From positions 35,552,628-35,616,627 of the forward strand of contig NC_065576.1 in the NCBI RefSeq assembly GCF_937616625.2: a stretch of 64,000 bases of DNA. Direction: 5' to 3'. Of this stretch, positions 12,955-24,399 are shown piece by piece. A program made the position numbers and the translations under genes. This DNA comes from Mercurialis annua. Lineage: Eukaryota > Streptophyta > Magnoliopsida > Malpighiales > Euphorbiaceae. Each line of letters starts with the position of its first letter. Positions within the stretch are counted from its first letter, which is position 1. Under the pieces are notes generated by a model that worked only from the letters and a program-made list of their open reading frames with translations, searched no databases and was not told the origin of the DNA.

Positions 12955-13603
12955 TTTGACACCGAATTAATTCCCTTTATATCTAGAGAATTCCCAGGTG
13001 GTCAGCCGGCATCTAGGTACCGAGATTATCAGTCTATTCTTTGATTGTTTGCTCCGATTCATTTGTTAAGTTATTGAAAGGATTAGTTCTGAATTCCGGT
13101 CTCTGTTGGCTTGGCCGCCACTAGTAAGTACTGATGGATTCCCTATCCTGTGAAGTGATAGAGTTTCGGAATGGGATAAGTCGGCATGAAGTGATATTTT
13201 TGGTATATTTTGTTTCAGGAAACTTTTGGTGACTAAAATGTACTTAACTAGGACAGGCCTCATGACAAGAAACAGTCCTCAGGCGAGCAAAAGACGACGA
13301 TTGATTGATTAAACGGAAAGGGGTGAGAGTAGTGGTGATTGTTGGTAGGTTTAGAGATTAAAAGATTATAGGCATATGATGAGCGTTATAGTTTCTGTGA
13401 TCTGTGTTGTTTAGACGCACACAATTTTGGCTTGTATTATGAAGGATGATAATGATGATGATGATGATGGTATACGTAAATCTGTAAATTAGACATTACC
13501 ATATAATAATTTTAAGTTATTTCTTATTCATTGAACCTTTCCCTTTTTTTTCTTCCTCATATTAGAATTTCAATTCCTAATCAACTTATCATTTACTAAT
13601 AGT
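12955..13603. other. 3' UTR and flank of the lysine-rich gene
   Basis: No second gene is visible. The 3' UTR probably extends several hundred bases. A GAT/ATG microsatellite lies at about 13446-13469. The poly(A) site cannot be fixed by eye. Confidence 0.5.
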
Positions 13604-13697
13604 AAAGTACTTGGATTAATGACATGTTTATCTATAAAATTAGTAAAAAAATTTAAATTAGCCCCCAATTAACAATTTTTCTTACTTTGTCACTTAT

Positions 13698-13897
13698 AGA
13701 CCGCGGAACACTTCCGCGACTTACTACAAACCGCGGAAGTGTTCCGCGGTCTGCAGACGTGGCTCCATTTGGACGCAGGTGGAGCCACGTTGACGAAACC
13801 GCGGAAGTGTTCCGCGGTTTACAGTGGAATAAATTCCCTTTGACCAGGTGGTTGCAGACCCCGGAAGATTTCCGCGGTCTGCAACCACTATATAAGG
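13698..13897. promoter_or_regulatory. Left palindrome cluster and TATA box of the MULE
   Basis: Four copies of a near-palindrome of the type CCGCGGAAGTGTTCCGCGG lie at about 13701, 13730, 13799 and 13860, the first and last imperfect. Between them ACGTGGCTCC and GGAGCCACGT form a further inverted pair (about 13757-13789). A TATATAAG box follows at about 13889, then a CT-rich probable start region. The arrangement suggests transposase-binding sites placed over or next to the element's own promoter; this is inference. Confidence 0.7.
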
Positions 13898-14175
13898 GGG
13901 AACCGTTCCCCCTTTCACTCCACTCTCACTTAGTTTTGTTTAAAAAAAATGTAGAGAAGTAGAGAGAAGATTTAGATTAGAGAGAAATTTATTAAATCGG
14001 AGTATTATTGTGGAGAAAATTTAGTTTCACTCGACAACAAATATTATTGTGGAGAAGATTTTGCGGAGTCGGTTTTCGTGGTGGAATATTATTTTTCGTG
14101 GCAGAATATTATTTTTTGGCGGAATTATTGGGTGAGTCTTTAAAATTCATAGATATGTTATTTTTAATTATTAAA

Positions 14176-14513
14176 GGCTGAATACATAATTTGACCCCTG
14201 AACTTGTACCCTTTTACCCATCTAACCTCCAAACTTAACGTCTCACCTATCGAACCCCTGAACTTGTTAAATAACCCGATTTAACCCCCGAACTTGATAA
14301 ATACGTAAACATTTAACCCCTCCGTACACAATTTCTTCTAGAACGTTTCAAGTGACAGGTGGACACGAAGGGTTCAATTCTTACATATTTATCAAGTTCA
14401 GGGGTTAAATCGGATTATTTAACAGCTTCAGAGGTTCGATAGGTGAGACGTTAAATTTAGGGGTTAGATAGGTAAAAGGGTACAAGTTCAGGGGTCAAAT
14501 TATGTATTAAGCC
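14176..14513. mobile_element. 338-bp Mutator-type foldback MITE inside the MULE
   Basis: The ends GGCTGAATAC and its near complement GTATTAAGCC begin inverted repeats of more than 100 bp. The element is flanked by an exact 10-bp duplication AATTATTAAA (14166-14175 and 14514-14523). It sits in the apparent leader intron of the MULE transposase, so it inserted after the MULE. It shares its GGCTTAAT-type end with the elements at 3371 and 26022. Confidence 0.9.
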
Positions 14514-15085
14514 AATTATTAAATGTAGTTAGATTTAAATGATGTTTGATGTGTAGTTAGATTAAAATAATGTTTGAAATGTAGTTAGTTAAATAAATAT
14601 AGTTAGATTTAGTTAAATCTTTTAAAAATATGTATTATAAAATAAATTAGATTAATGTGTAAATGAAATTAGAATAATGTGTATAAAATTTATAGAAATG
14701 TAAAATAGAGTATATTAAAATTAGAAAATCGAATATATGCAAATTTTAAAATATTTCAAAATTAGGTTGAAATTAGTGAAAATATTAAAATTTATGTTTT
14801 ATATTATATAAATAGATTCGAAATACTAAAAAATTAAATATAAAAATAGGTATTTGTTTTTAACAATATTTAGAGAAAATGTAATTTTTTTATAATTGTA
14901 ACTTTGTGAAAAAAATTAATATAAAATATTTGAATTTACATTTAAATCGGCTAATTATTAAAAATTTGAATTTGACATGTAGAATATTCGAATTATATTT
15001 TAAATGAGAATAACCATCTTTTTAATTATTTGATAAATTTAGTACGATTAATTTTGAAAAATGAGCTGACAGCCCTAAAAATGTA

Positions 15086-15379
15086 CTCCCTCTGTCTCAC
15101 TCTAATTGACAAAATAACTAAATTACAATAACCAATACAAATTAATAAATGACAGAGAGTTACTTGTATACCCTTCTATTGATAATAGAGCTAATAAATG
15201 CTATTAGTATATTAATCAAATTTTCATTAAATATTCACCATTTTTCCATAAAAAACATGACTTTAAATGAGGGTAAAGATGGAAAATTAAAGGAATAAAT
15301 TATAGTTATGTTAGTTTTGTCAATTAGAATGGAACGCCAAAAACTCTATATTTTGTCAATTAGAGTGGGACGGAGGGAG
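15086..15379. mobile_element. Stowaway-type MITE inside the MULE
   Basis: The left end CTCCCTCTGTCTCACTC and right end GTGGGACGGAGGGAG are inverted copies of the widespread plant Stowaway (Tc1/mariner-type) terminus, and the element is flanked by TA on both sides. Length is about 294 bp. It also lies in the apparent leader intron of the transposase. A 22-bp phrase of coding sequence (ATGAGCTG.CAGCCCTAAAAAT) occurs on both sides of it, at 15061 and 15420, which a TA-duplicating element does not explain. Confidence 0.9.
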
Positions 15380-15409
15380 TAGTTAAAATTATATTTTTTT
15401 AATGTAGTA

Positions 15410-17964
15410 ATGACAACAAATGAGCTGCCAGCCCTAAAAATTTATTGGGATGGTACAATATTATCGACTCCGGGTGGGGTTGATTATGTTTCCGGTAAAT
15501 CAGAACTGGTTGAGCTGACGAGTGTAGTGAATTTTGCACAGCTACAAGTCGTAATTAGAAGGGTAATTGGGCTGAACGATGCTGATGAGATAGTGAAGAT
15601 TTATCTATGAGTGTGTCAGTTCGATGAACATTGAAGATTTCAAAAATATGACGGTTTTCCTATGGAGACATATGTTCACATGGACGCAATGTGGCGTAAT
15701 GTTTCGCGGACGCCACAAATGAAAGTACTTGAGTTTATATTCTGTACAATCCGTTATCTCAAGTACGTGCAGAGTTTGAGGATGTAGAGGACTGTGCAGA
15801 TGTAGACGACTGTGCGGATGTAGACGATGGTGATGATTTTAGTGATGAAGATGAGGAAGAAGAACACTTCTACGGGGCCGTTGCTGATGACAATGAGGAT
15901 GATGATGATGATGATGACATCGGCGGGGAGAATGGAGATGGCACCCATGGTGAGAATGTCGGTGGTGAGTCGGAACAAAATACAGATCATTTTGAGTTAC
16001 GCCTTCCTCATGAGTACACACATCAGAATGTTGACGACATGCGTGTCAATATGAATCTGTGGCCTAAAGAAAATGCAATATGGGAAGCTGCAAAGAGTTT
16101 GAATTGGGGATGGTTTTTAGTTCGAGGTATGATGTCCAGACATGCGCGACGAGTTATCACATTGCAACTAATAAAGAATACAAGAGCAGTCGAACAACTG
16201 GTAAAACAATAGTTCTTGTGTGTGTGAACAATGACACTTGCAATTGGAGGTTGCGTGCGTCGCTTTTAAAAGGCGAGACAGATTGGATGATAACAAGATA
16301 TAACGGCCCCCACCAATGTAGCGGCCAATCAATGAACTAAGACCATCGCAATTTAAGAGCGCGACAGATAGCTGAACACATCAACACGCAATTGCAACTG
16401 CAACGTGACATTAGGATTAAAACGCTTCGAGAGGGGATTTTTCAAAAACTGCGAGTTAGACCTGGATACAAAAAAACTTGGTATGCCAAGGAAAAGGCCA
16501 TTGCAATTTTATGACGAATGTCACCGTTGCTAATCCCAGGACAGTCTGGCATGCTACCGGTAATTTTTTAAAATTTCGACTATTAAAAATATTTCCAATT
16601 TAATAATTACTAATAACGGTGTATGCACAGGTACACCAATTGAAAACAATCCACAATCCAGAACTTTCAAGCATATGCTTTGGATTTACGAGCCAGTGGT
16701 GAAGGGTTTTCAGTATTGCAAGCCTGTGGTGTACATCGACGGCACCCACACATATGGAAAATACGAAATGACTTTGCTGATTGCTTCTGTAATTGAAGGG
16801 AACAATCACATCATGCCGATAACTTTTGCCATTGTGAAGTCGGAAACTGCCGCATCCTGGAGGTATTTCATGAGGATGTTGAAGAGGTATGTTTTGGGTG
16901 AGCGAAAGGTGGTTATCATATCTGATCGCAGCTCCGGTATTATGAGTGCCATGGAGGGGCATGAGTGGGCTGTGATACCCACAAGTGGTGTATTAGACAC
17001 CTAGTGAGCAACTTCCACAACGCCTTCAAGAAAAAATATCTCAAAAAGCTTGCTGAAAAAGCTGGTAATTTTCATGTCATTTAATATAATAAATAAATTT
17101 TTGGTTGATGGGAAAATATTGACGGTTTAATCGACGTGTAGGACGCGCATACCAAGAGCATAAAAGAGATCGGTACATGTCATTGATAGAGGCGGATTCA
17201 CCTGAGGGATATGCGTATCTTAACCGCCTTGATGTTACAAAATGGAGCATGAGCGGTGACACGTCTGGAATGCGGCATGGTGTGATGACAACAAACTACG
17301 CTGAGTCGGTCAACACGATGTTAAAGAACATTCGGGGGCTCCCTATCACAACCATGTTGGAAGCAATATTTAACAAGGTCAACTCCGTATTAAGCATGTG
17401 AACGACTACAAAATGTGGTTGGCATCCAGTTTCATGTGGTCTCCAGTCTGTGCACACAGAATTGAGATTTGGAAAAATAAGTCAAAGACTCATACGGCTT
17501 CACAGTTCAACGTGGCACAGAAGGTATTCAATGTCTTGACCCAGTGCAACAATGTAAGACATAAGGGTGGCAATACACAGCAAGTTCGTCTACTGGACGG
17601 GACATGCACCTGTGGAAAATTTCAACAGTGGAAAATTTCGTGCTCCCATGCGATAACTGCCTGTAACCAATACGGAGAGAACTACTGTGACTACATTTCA
17701 TGGTATTACAAATGCGAGTATGGAATCTTAGCGTGGAGATCTGTTTCATTTGAACCCTTATGGAATCGAAAGCGTTGGATCAATTCCACTGAAATTCCAT
17801 TTGTTCCTAACAGACAATGGATGAGAAAGAAGGGTAGGCCGGTTGAGAGTAGGCGTCGGAATGAAATGGACCAGACATTTAGAGAAAGGCGGAATAACAA
17901 CTACTGTAGAAGATGTCTTACATATGGCCATAACCTTAGTTCATGTCCTTCTAGAGTTCAGTGA
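15410..17964 (+). pseudogene. MULE transposase, multiply broken
   Basis: The pieces match the usual layout of a plant MULE transposase. An N-terminal globular part starts at 15410 and runs into TGA at 15608. An Asp/Glu-rich linker (15780-15990) leads to a DNA-binding region (about 16090-16340). The MULE catalytic core starts near 16675: the first Asp is in YIDGTH, the second in IISDRS, and the Glu is in NYAESVN. A SWIM zinc finger (CTCG, then CSH) lies near 17605-17655 and a CCHC knuckle (CRRC..H..C) near 17905-17945. Breaks include a frame change near 16090, TAA at 16338, a frame change near 16510, another near 16975 followed by TAG at 17002, and a break near 17395. The catalytic residues survive but no single frame joins them, so this copy should make no active enzyme. 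Confidence 0.88.
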
Positions 17965-18227
17965 TGTTAGGATTTCTGTTTCCATTTATCATGTACTAAG
18001 GATGTTGTAATTCCATTTGTGTTCTATTAAAATTGAAAATCTGGAAGCTCATTCTATTTTTTGTTTGTTTAGTTATTCCGTTTAAATAACAAACTCTTGT
18101 AACACTTTTACTTGACGGTTTAATTGATGAAGTTATTTTAATTAATTTTTTGATATTATTTGTAAACAATTGTTTGATATTATTATGATTTAATTGTTTA
18201 ATAATTTGTATTGAAAAAATTGCAGCC

Positions 18228-20806
18228 ATGGCAGCTGCTCACAATCACATGCAGCCGGGTCCTGAAAGACCGGCACTACTTTTTTTACAGCATGATCATA
18301 TCTCTCAGGATGTCTGGGATGGCACGGTAACTTACGTTTGCATTTTAATTTTTTTTTTTTCAACAGTTACGTTTGCAACTTAATTTAATTTTTGAACTAA
18401 CTTAATGTTTATTTTTTTCAGGGATCTGACGAGGGATTTTTGTCTCGCACTAGCGTACGACTAGAAGGAGCGCCGTTCTGCCGTTCGTTAAGTTGGACCC
18501 CCGTATTCGGTCGATGATCGAGCCTACTGGATTTGCAGGCTGTTTTGCTATGCGTCACTACAGCGTCGACATACAGCTGATCACAACCCTTGTGGAGAGG
18601 TGGAGGCCGGAGACCCACACTTTTCACTTACCCGGCGGAGAGTGCACGGTTACCCTAGAGGACGTGGACATTCAGACCGGACTACCAGTAGACGCTTATG
18701 CTGTTACAGGGGGTATTGTACATGATTGGCTGCAGTGGCAGAGAGGGTTTTGGGGATTCCTGCGAGCAGATATCCTGTTAACCCTGCAAATTCCACAGTC
18801 CGGACTTCTTGGATCCTAGAGAGTTTCCCCCACTTCAGTGCGTAACCAGACCAAGCGACTAACGAGCTTATCCATCGGTACACACGGGCGTATCTCTTTC
18901 TCGCTATCACAGGATTGTGCTTCACTGACCTCGGTAGTGGAAAGACTTCGTTATGGATTCTTCCACTTTTAGAGGACTTGGCGGCAGTTTGGACCTACAG
19001 CTGGGGATCAGCGACACTGGCTTACTTATATCGCGAGCTTTGCCTATGTTCGTTGCGGTCTGCGAATCGCCGCAATATTGGCGGGGCGTTGTGGATACTG
19101 CAGTTGTGGGCATTGGACCGACTTAGAGTTATTGCTCCCGCTCTTGCCGATCCCACTATTTCACCACATCTACCACTGGATAGGTGTGTTTTACTGTTGT
19201 TTAATATTTTTTAATTTTATTCTATTTCATAAAATTTGACTGTTAATGTGTTGTTGTTCTTGAATAACAGATGGGGAGGCCGGAGAAACGCCAGCCGTGC
19301 GGCCCGACACTCGCTGCCTAACATCCGTGTTCGGCTTGACACGTCTCGTTATGAAGATGTAAGAAATTATGTTTCGGTTTTATTATCTCGTATATTAAAT
19401 AGCTTATTGTGGGAATGTTTTAATACTAAATATCTTATATTTTATACATGCAGTTTATCTGGCAGTCGTACACTGATGATATGCTGGAAACTCTCCCAGC
19501 GTATTGTTTGGATGGGCGCGCTTTTTGGCGGGCCACGGTCCCACTTATCTATTTTCATATTGTGGAGTGGCACCAGGCAGACAGAGTTCTGCAGCAGTTT
19601 GGATTGCAACAGGGTATTCCAGACGCCCCACTTCAGGACCACTCACTACACACCCTTACCCTGAAGAGCAGCTCATCTTGGATCCAGACACACTCTTACT
19701 ACATTCGTGTGTGGGACGACAGGCTCCGGTTTGTAATTTCAGGACAGCCCCTCCAGGACCCACCTCATTACCATTCCGAGTATATGGATTGGTTTCGGTA
19801 TGTCACGCGTCGCTGGATCACACGACAGGGCGCTGAGGTCGGAGCACATGTATTTTCTTGAATTATATGTTTTTCAATTAATTTATCAATGTCAAATTGT
19901 GTGTTAATGTCCTACTTTTTTTAACGTATTATATCTTTATTTGCAGGCCGATTTTGTGGAGCGTGTACGTAGGGATGCTCGTGTTGACACTGAGCTTCGG
20001 CGGTTCGTAGCCAGCACACAGAGAGGCGCTAGAGAGGACCGCCGTGATGTTACATCGCCCCCTATCGAGCCTTCTATATCGCCGCATCGACTACTAGTCA
20101 TAATTGATGCGCCGATAGATCCGACTACACTGCGACATCGACGGCGAGAGCGGCGTCATCCCCCTGCACCACCTCAGCGTCTGACCGATCCTATGCCTTC
20201 CCCAGTGGTTTTTCCTCCTTTCAGAGGACATTACTATTACGCGGGGTCCAGCTCTGCACCGCCACCCTTTTCATCGGGTCCTCCTTCTTCATCTGGCCAG
20301 TTTTACGGGGATTCAGCACATCACTATTTTAGGGATCATGTTCATATCTAGTGCCACCAGGACCTTCTTGACCTTTTGTTCCACCGCCGCCTGCTTATGT
20401 ACCACCTACGGTGCCTCCTTTTCAGGTGCAGTGGGATCAGCCTACACATGGTACACAGGACTTTCCAGCTTCACAGGGACTTCCAGAGATACCTGGGACT
20501 ACAGACTTTCTGTCATATGGGAGTAGTTGGTTAGGTCTAGACACCATGGAGGCTATGATGTTCCGCCAACAAGAAGAATTTGTTACCCCGCCACCAGCCA
20601 CGACGAGTACGGCCATTCCCGAGGACCAGCAGGGTGACGACAAAGACGACGACGAGGACGCCGATGCAGGAGGGGGAGATGGTGATGGTCGCCCAGGTCG
20701 ACGTTACCTCACCATCAGTACAGGCCGTCGGGCGAACCGTAACAGAAACAACTTGCGCTCGAACCTCCCGGTCACTAGCAGATATGACGATAGGACTCCT
20801 CGGTGA
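18228..20806 (+). pseudogene. Plant mobile domain (MAIN-like) gene, broken
   Basis: The start at 18228 follows a splice acceptor (TTGCAG). Apparent exons are 18228-18326, 18422-19183, 19271-19358, 19454-19849 and 19947-20806. The second exon encodes a classic plant mobile domain core (LEGAPFCRS; MIEPTGF; LVERWRPETHTFHLP; GECTVTLEDV; TGLPVDAYAVTG). The following parts (FIWQSYTDDMLETLP; DRVLQQFGLQQGIP) match the family's later motifs. The C-terminal region is Pro/Arg- and Asp-rich. Frame changes near 18487, 18745, 18845 and 20350 break the reading frame. Relatives include MAIN and MAIL1, nuclear factors of Arabidopsis, and transposon-borne copies. It is transcriptionally parallel to the transposase and lies within the same element. 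Confidence 0.85.
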
Positions 20807-21189
20807 TTTTTTTTTGTATTTGAACATTATTATCTGATGTAGTAATTTTTTTTATTTGTAATTTTTTGTTTATTAAATATGTTATTGTTATGAAGTATAA
20901 ATTATATTTGAATACTTGCTAATATAATTATCTTGTAGTATTTTATAAAATTATTTTTGTAGAATGTTAAAAAAATTAACTAATTCAAACGTTTTAAATT
21001 TAAAAAATTCAACAATTAAAACATAAAATTTTTCAACCAATGATTTTTTTTAAATAAATAAAATATTAATTTAATTTTTTTAAATGATTGAGAGGTTTTT
21101 CTTCCAATCATTAAAAATAAATCAAATGATTGGGAGAATTTTCTCCCAATCAGTGCAGCCAGGGAATCAAATTTCCTGGCTGCACATAA

Positions 21190-21368
21190 AGCAACCCGCG
21201 GAACACTTCCGCGGGTTGCCACGTTGGACAAAGCAAACCGCGGAAGTGTTCCGCGGTTTGCTTTGCCCATGTGGCTCCTCCCTAACTGGCCAGCGAGGAG
21301 CCACGTAAGCCAGACCGCGGAACTGTTCCGCGATTTACACAAACCGCGTAACAGTTCCGCGGTCTGGG
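21190..21368. promoter_or_regulatory. Right palindrome cluster of the MULE
   Basis: Four near-palindromes mirror those at the left end: about 21197 (CCGCGGAACACTTCCGCGG), 21238, 21315 and 21345, the last two with a different centre (AACTGTT, AACAGTT) and one changed base in an arm. TGTGGCTCCTC and GAGGAGCCACG form an inner inverted pair around 21268-21306, equivalent to the one at the left end. The density of CG and the hairpin potential are far above the surrounding AT-rich DNA. Confidence 0.75.
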
Positions 21369-21459
21369 AGACACTAAATGAGAATTTATTAATATTTGGG
21401 GGTAATTTGAAAAATAATTAGCAAATGAGACACACAATTGTCATTAATCCAGAGTACTT

Positions 21460-23112
21460 ATCTTAATAAACTTTCATTTTTATTGAAATGGACTGATGTA
21501 TAGTATAATGTTATGTGGATATCATCCGGATGTAATCGTTATAAATGGTTTAATACTTCATTTAACCCTTCATTTTATATCATTATATTCATCCGATACA
21601 AATGGTTTAATACTTCAGAAACGTCCTCCCAAGACGTCCCTGACTTGGACCGACGCCTAGTCGGGCCGTCGGTCCCCTAGGGAGACGTTTCTCCCAAACG
21701 TCTTCCTAGATGGGAAATGTCTTGGGAGGACATTTCCCTTGGTTAGACGTTTCCCCACCGGCGGCAGCGGCCAAAAACGTCGCCGCCACCTGTATTTTTT
21801 TTAAATTAATTAAAATATTTATTTTAAAAAAATAATTTAGATTGTTATTTATTTATAAATTTAGTTTAATTAAATATAATTAGTTTAGGGTTTAACATTT
21901 AATTTAACTTTTTTGCATGGATTATTTGAAATTTATTGTATAACTACTTAGTAATATTAGTTATATAAATTTTACAGGATCAATTTGAATTTTTTGGCAG
22001 TGACGGTATTGACCACGGTACACTATAAAAACACTAGAAAAACACAAGAATCGCACCAGAATTATACTATTACGTAGATACACAAGAAATACACTAGAAT
22101 TACACTATAACATAGATACGCCATCAAAACACTGCAAATACACCATAAAATCAATTCGTTGTTTACAGAATCAGTAACATCAAAATAAAATAAAAAAACA
22201 AATCTATAAACAAGAGAAATAAAAAATAATTGTATGAACAATAAAAAAAAATTATAAACACAAAAATAATAGATCTATCTATTCACAAAAAAATCTAAAT
22301 TATCTCAAAAAACCTAGAAAAATTACAAAAAATAATAATCTAAAACTGACGTCGAGGAATCCATCAGAAGAAACGCGGAGACGAAAAAATCATTGGAAGA
22401 ATCAACGATGAGAATCCACCGGAAAAACCACGACGGCGAAAAATCACGATGAGAAATCCACCGAAGATGTGCGACGGTTAGATGAAAGAAATCGACGATT
22501 GGAAAAGAAAAGGAGAAGAAGAAAAAATTTGATATGGTGAGAAGTAAAGAGGAAAAGGAAAATTTAATAGGGAGAGAGAATTTGTGTGAGGGGAGAGAAA
22601 TTTTTTGAAGGTTATGCGAATCAAATGACATGATATAAAATCCTAATATATAGTAGGATATTTTTGATATTATGTTTTAAATAAGTATAGAGAGAGAAAA
22701 TTTCAAATAGGAGACTGAAAAATGTGTAAATATGTTTCAAAAGATGGTATTTTATAATCTCAAATATAGATCGACGAGTTATTTTACGATCCACGTGTAA
22801 ATACGTAAAGCGAAATTAATATAAATAAGAGGTATTGACAAAACAAATTTTAACGTTTCACTTTTATAGCGATTTAATCCTAACGTTCAAAACGTTACGA
22901 AACATTTTCCAACCTTTCTAATTTTTTCAATTTGTAACCCCAATCAGTTTTCCGTTAATTTTAATCTTTTTTTTACATAAGGCAATTTTAACCTTTTTTT
23001 TAGGTTATAAAGTGCAAAAACACAAAAGGTTAGGATTTTATTTGAATGTTTTTTGGCACGTTGAGATTTAATATGCCAATACATGTATCTAATATGACTG
23101 TCACGTATGTAG
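21460..23112. other. Intergenic, transposon-like remnants
   Basis: No gene is supported. An 18-bp direct repeat (AAATGGTTTAATACTTCA) occurs near 21543 and 21608. A GC-rich patch at 21620-21790 holds several inverted pairs, for example GAAATGTC and GACATTTC around 21715-21737. From 22020 a phrase like 'acactagaa/acactataa' recurs, and 22340-22620 is purine-rich with CG dinucleotides. A minus-strand frame at 22323-22631 looks compositional, not genic. Confidence 0.45.
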
Positions 23113-23885
23113 AATATTAAACTCCTTGAGTCACTGAACTTACCTATTATTACAAAAAGAGTACTAAACTTTATTTTGTTACAAAAATTCATTGAATTAT
23201 ACTTTTTGTTACAAGCGGTTCACACATGTAAAACGACGTCGTTTTTGCTGACGTGGCAAGCCAACATTACAAAAAGGTACATAATTCAGTGACCTTTTTG
23301 TAATAGAAGATATAACTCGGTGACTTTTTTTATAATTCACGAGAAATTCAGTATTTTTTTTTAAAATATAAACCTTTTTATAATAGAAGGTATAATTTGA
23401 TGACCTTTTTTTAAAAAAAAAAAAGTTTAGTATCTTTTTTGTTAGGCAAAAGGTACAAAAAACCCTCGTAGTTTTTATAAATGTACAAATCAGCCTTTTT
23501 AGTTTTTTTAGTTATAATTAAGCCCTCTTTGCTTTCAAATAGAACAAATAACCCCTTTCGTCAAACACCATTAGAAACACTTTTTAATGGCTGACATGTC
23601 TCTCATAATCATACAAGAAAAAAAGTTTAAAAATAATTTTAATGTCTAAAATATTTACTGAAATTTTGAGGGGGTAAGTGTCCCAAAAGTCAACTATAAG
23701 GATTTCTTTTTTTGATTTTAAAACGAGGGTTTAATAGTTCAATTTTAAAAACATAAGGATTTAATTGTGCCCAAAAAAATAAAAGGGCTGATCTATACTT
23801 TTTTTTTAAAAAATCGAGGGTTTTTTTGTACCTTCTGCCTTTTGTAATAATAAGTAAATTCAGTAATTTAGGAAGTTTAATATCC
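23113..23885. mobile_element. Foldback MITE containing another MITE
   Basis: The left end (ATATTAAACTCCTTGAGTCA, then CTGAACTTACCTATTATTACAAAAA) is inverted at the right end near 23843-23885. An internal centre near 23225-23260 contains ACGACGTCGT. Without the nested element at 23445-23839 it would be about 380 bp. A clear target duplication was not found, so boundaries are approximate. Confidence 0.65.
23445..23839. mobile_element. Nested MITE with GGCAAAAGGTAC ends
   Basis: The left end GGCAAAAGGTACAAAAAACC and the inverted right end differ at one or two positions. The flanks TTTTGTTA and TTTTGTAA are a possible 8-bp duplication with one mismatch. A diverged copy of the same family lies at 35966-36295. 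This one inserted inside the foldback element at 23113-23885. Confidence 0.75.
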
Positions 23886-24399
23886 TATGTATGCACAAAT
23901 TTGCTGGAAAATAATTTGGGCTACAAATAGTAAAAATAAAAGGGATGATTAACAAAATACTTAAAAAAGAAAAATATTAGCATTTGTTAAGCTCCATTTT
24001 TCAACTTAATTTTCCCACCTCAGCGTGTTATATGTTTACTTTTTTACTCTGCTCTTTTATTTTTGTACTATCTATTTACTCCATATGTAAACATCGTCAT
24101 TTTCTCTTATTCTTATTCTTCTTCTTCTTAATCAAAGAAAAATAACTATTCAACAAATTAATTTAAAATTTTCAGCTCATAACAAATCAACAAATTAATT
24201 TCTATCATTCTATTTATTTCTAAAAAAATTATTATGAGTTTCAAATTTAGTTTCCGATCCGCTCGAATTTTTAATTCGTAATCAAATCGCTTTAAATTTT
24301 ACTTCGAATTCGAATCCAACGATTATAACTTTCTCCAAAAACAAAGAAAACTGTAAATTATAACTTTATTTGTTCTCATTAAAAATCTTTAAAAATGGT

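Larger units (their letters stand above)
13613..21450 (+). mobile_element. Mutator-like element (MULE) carrying a plant mobile domain gene
   Basis: The ends are inverted: GGATTAATGAC at 13613 and its reverse complement ending at 21450, with weaker similarity running inward. The flanks AAAGTACTT (13604-13612) and AGAGTACTT (21451-21459) form a 9-bp target duplication with one mismatch, the length typical of Mutator elements. Both subterminal regions carry clustered CCGCGG palindromes. Inside, in order on +, are a TATA box near 13889, an apparent leader intron (donor 14132, acceptor near 15406) holding two MITEs, a broken MULE transposase, and a broken plant-mobile-domain gene. MULE association of mobile-domain genes is established in plants. 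Frameshifts in both genes suggest this copy is no longer autonomous. Confidence 0.9.

Noticed and set aside
13687..13962. 91-codon frame at the left end of the MULE
   Set aside because: It is made of the CCGCGG palindromes and terminal repeat read as codons.
22323..22631. 102-codon Ser/Phe-rich minus-strand frame
   Set aside because: Antisense of a purine-rich stretch; no family features or splice context.
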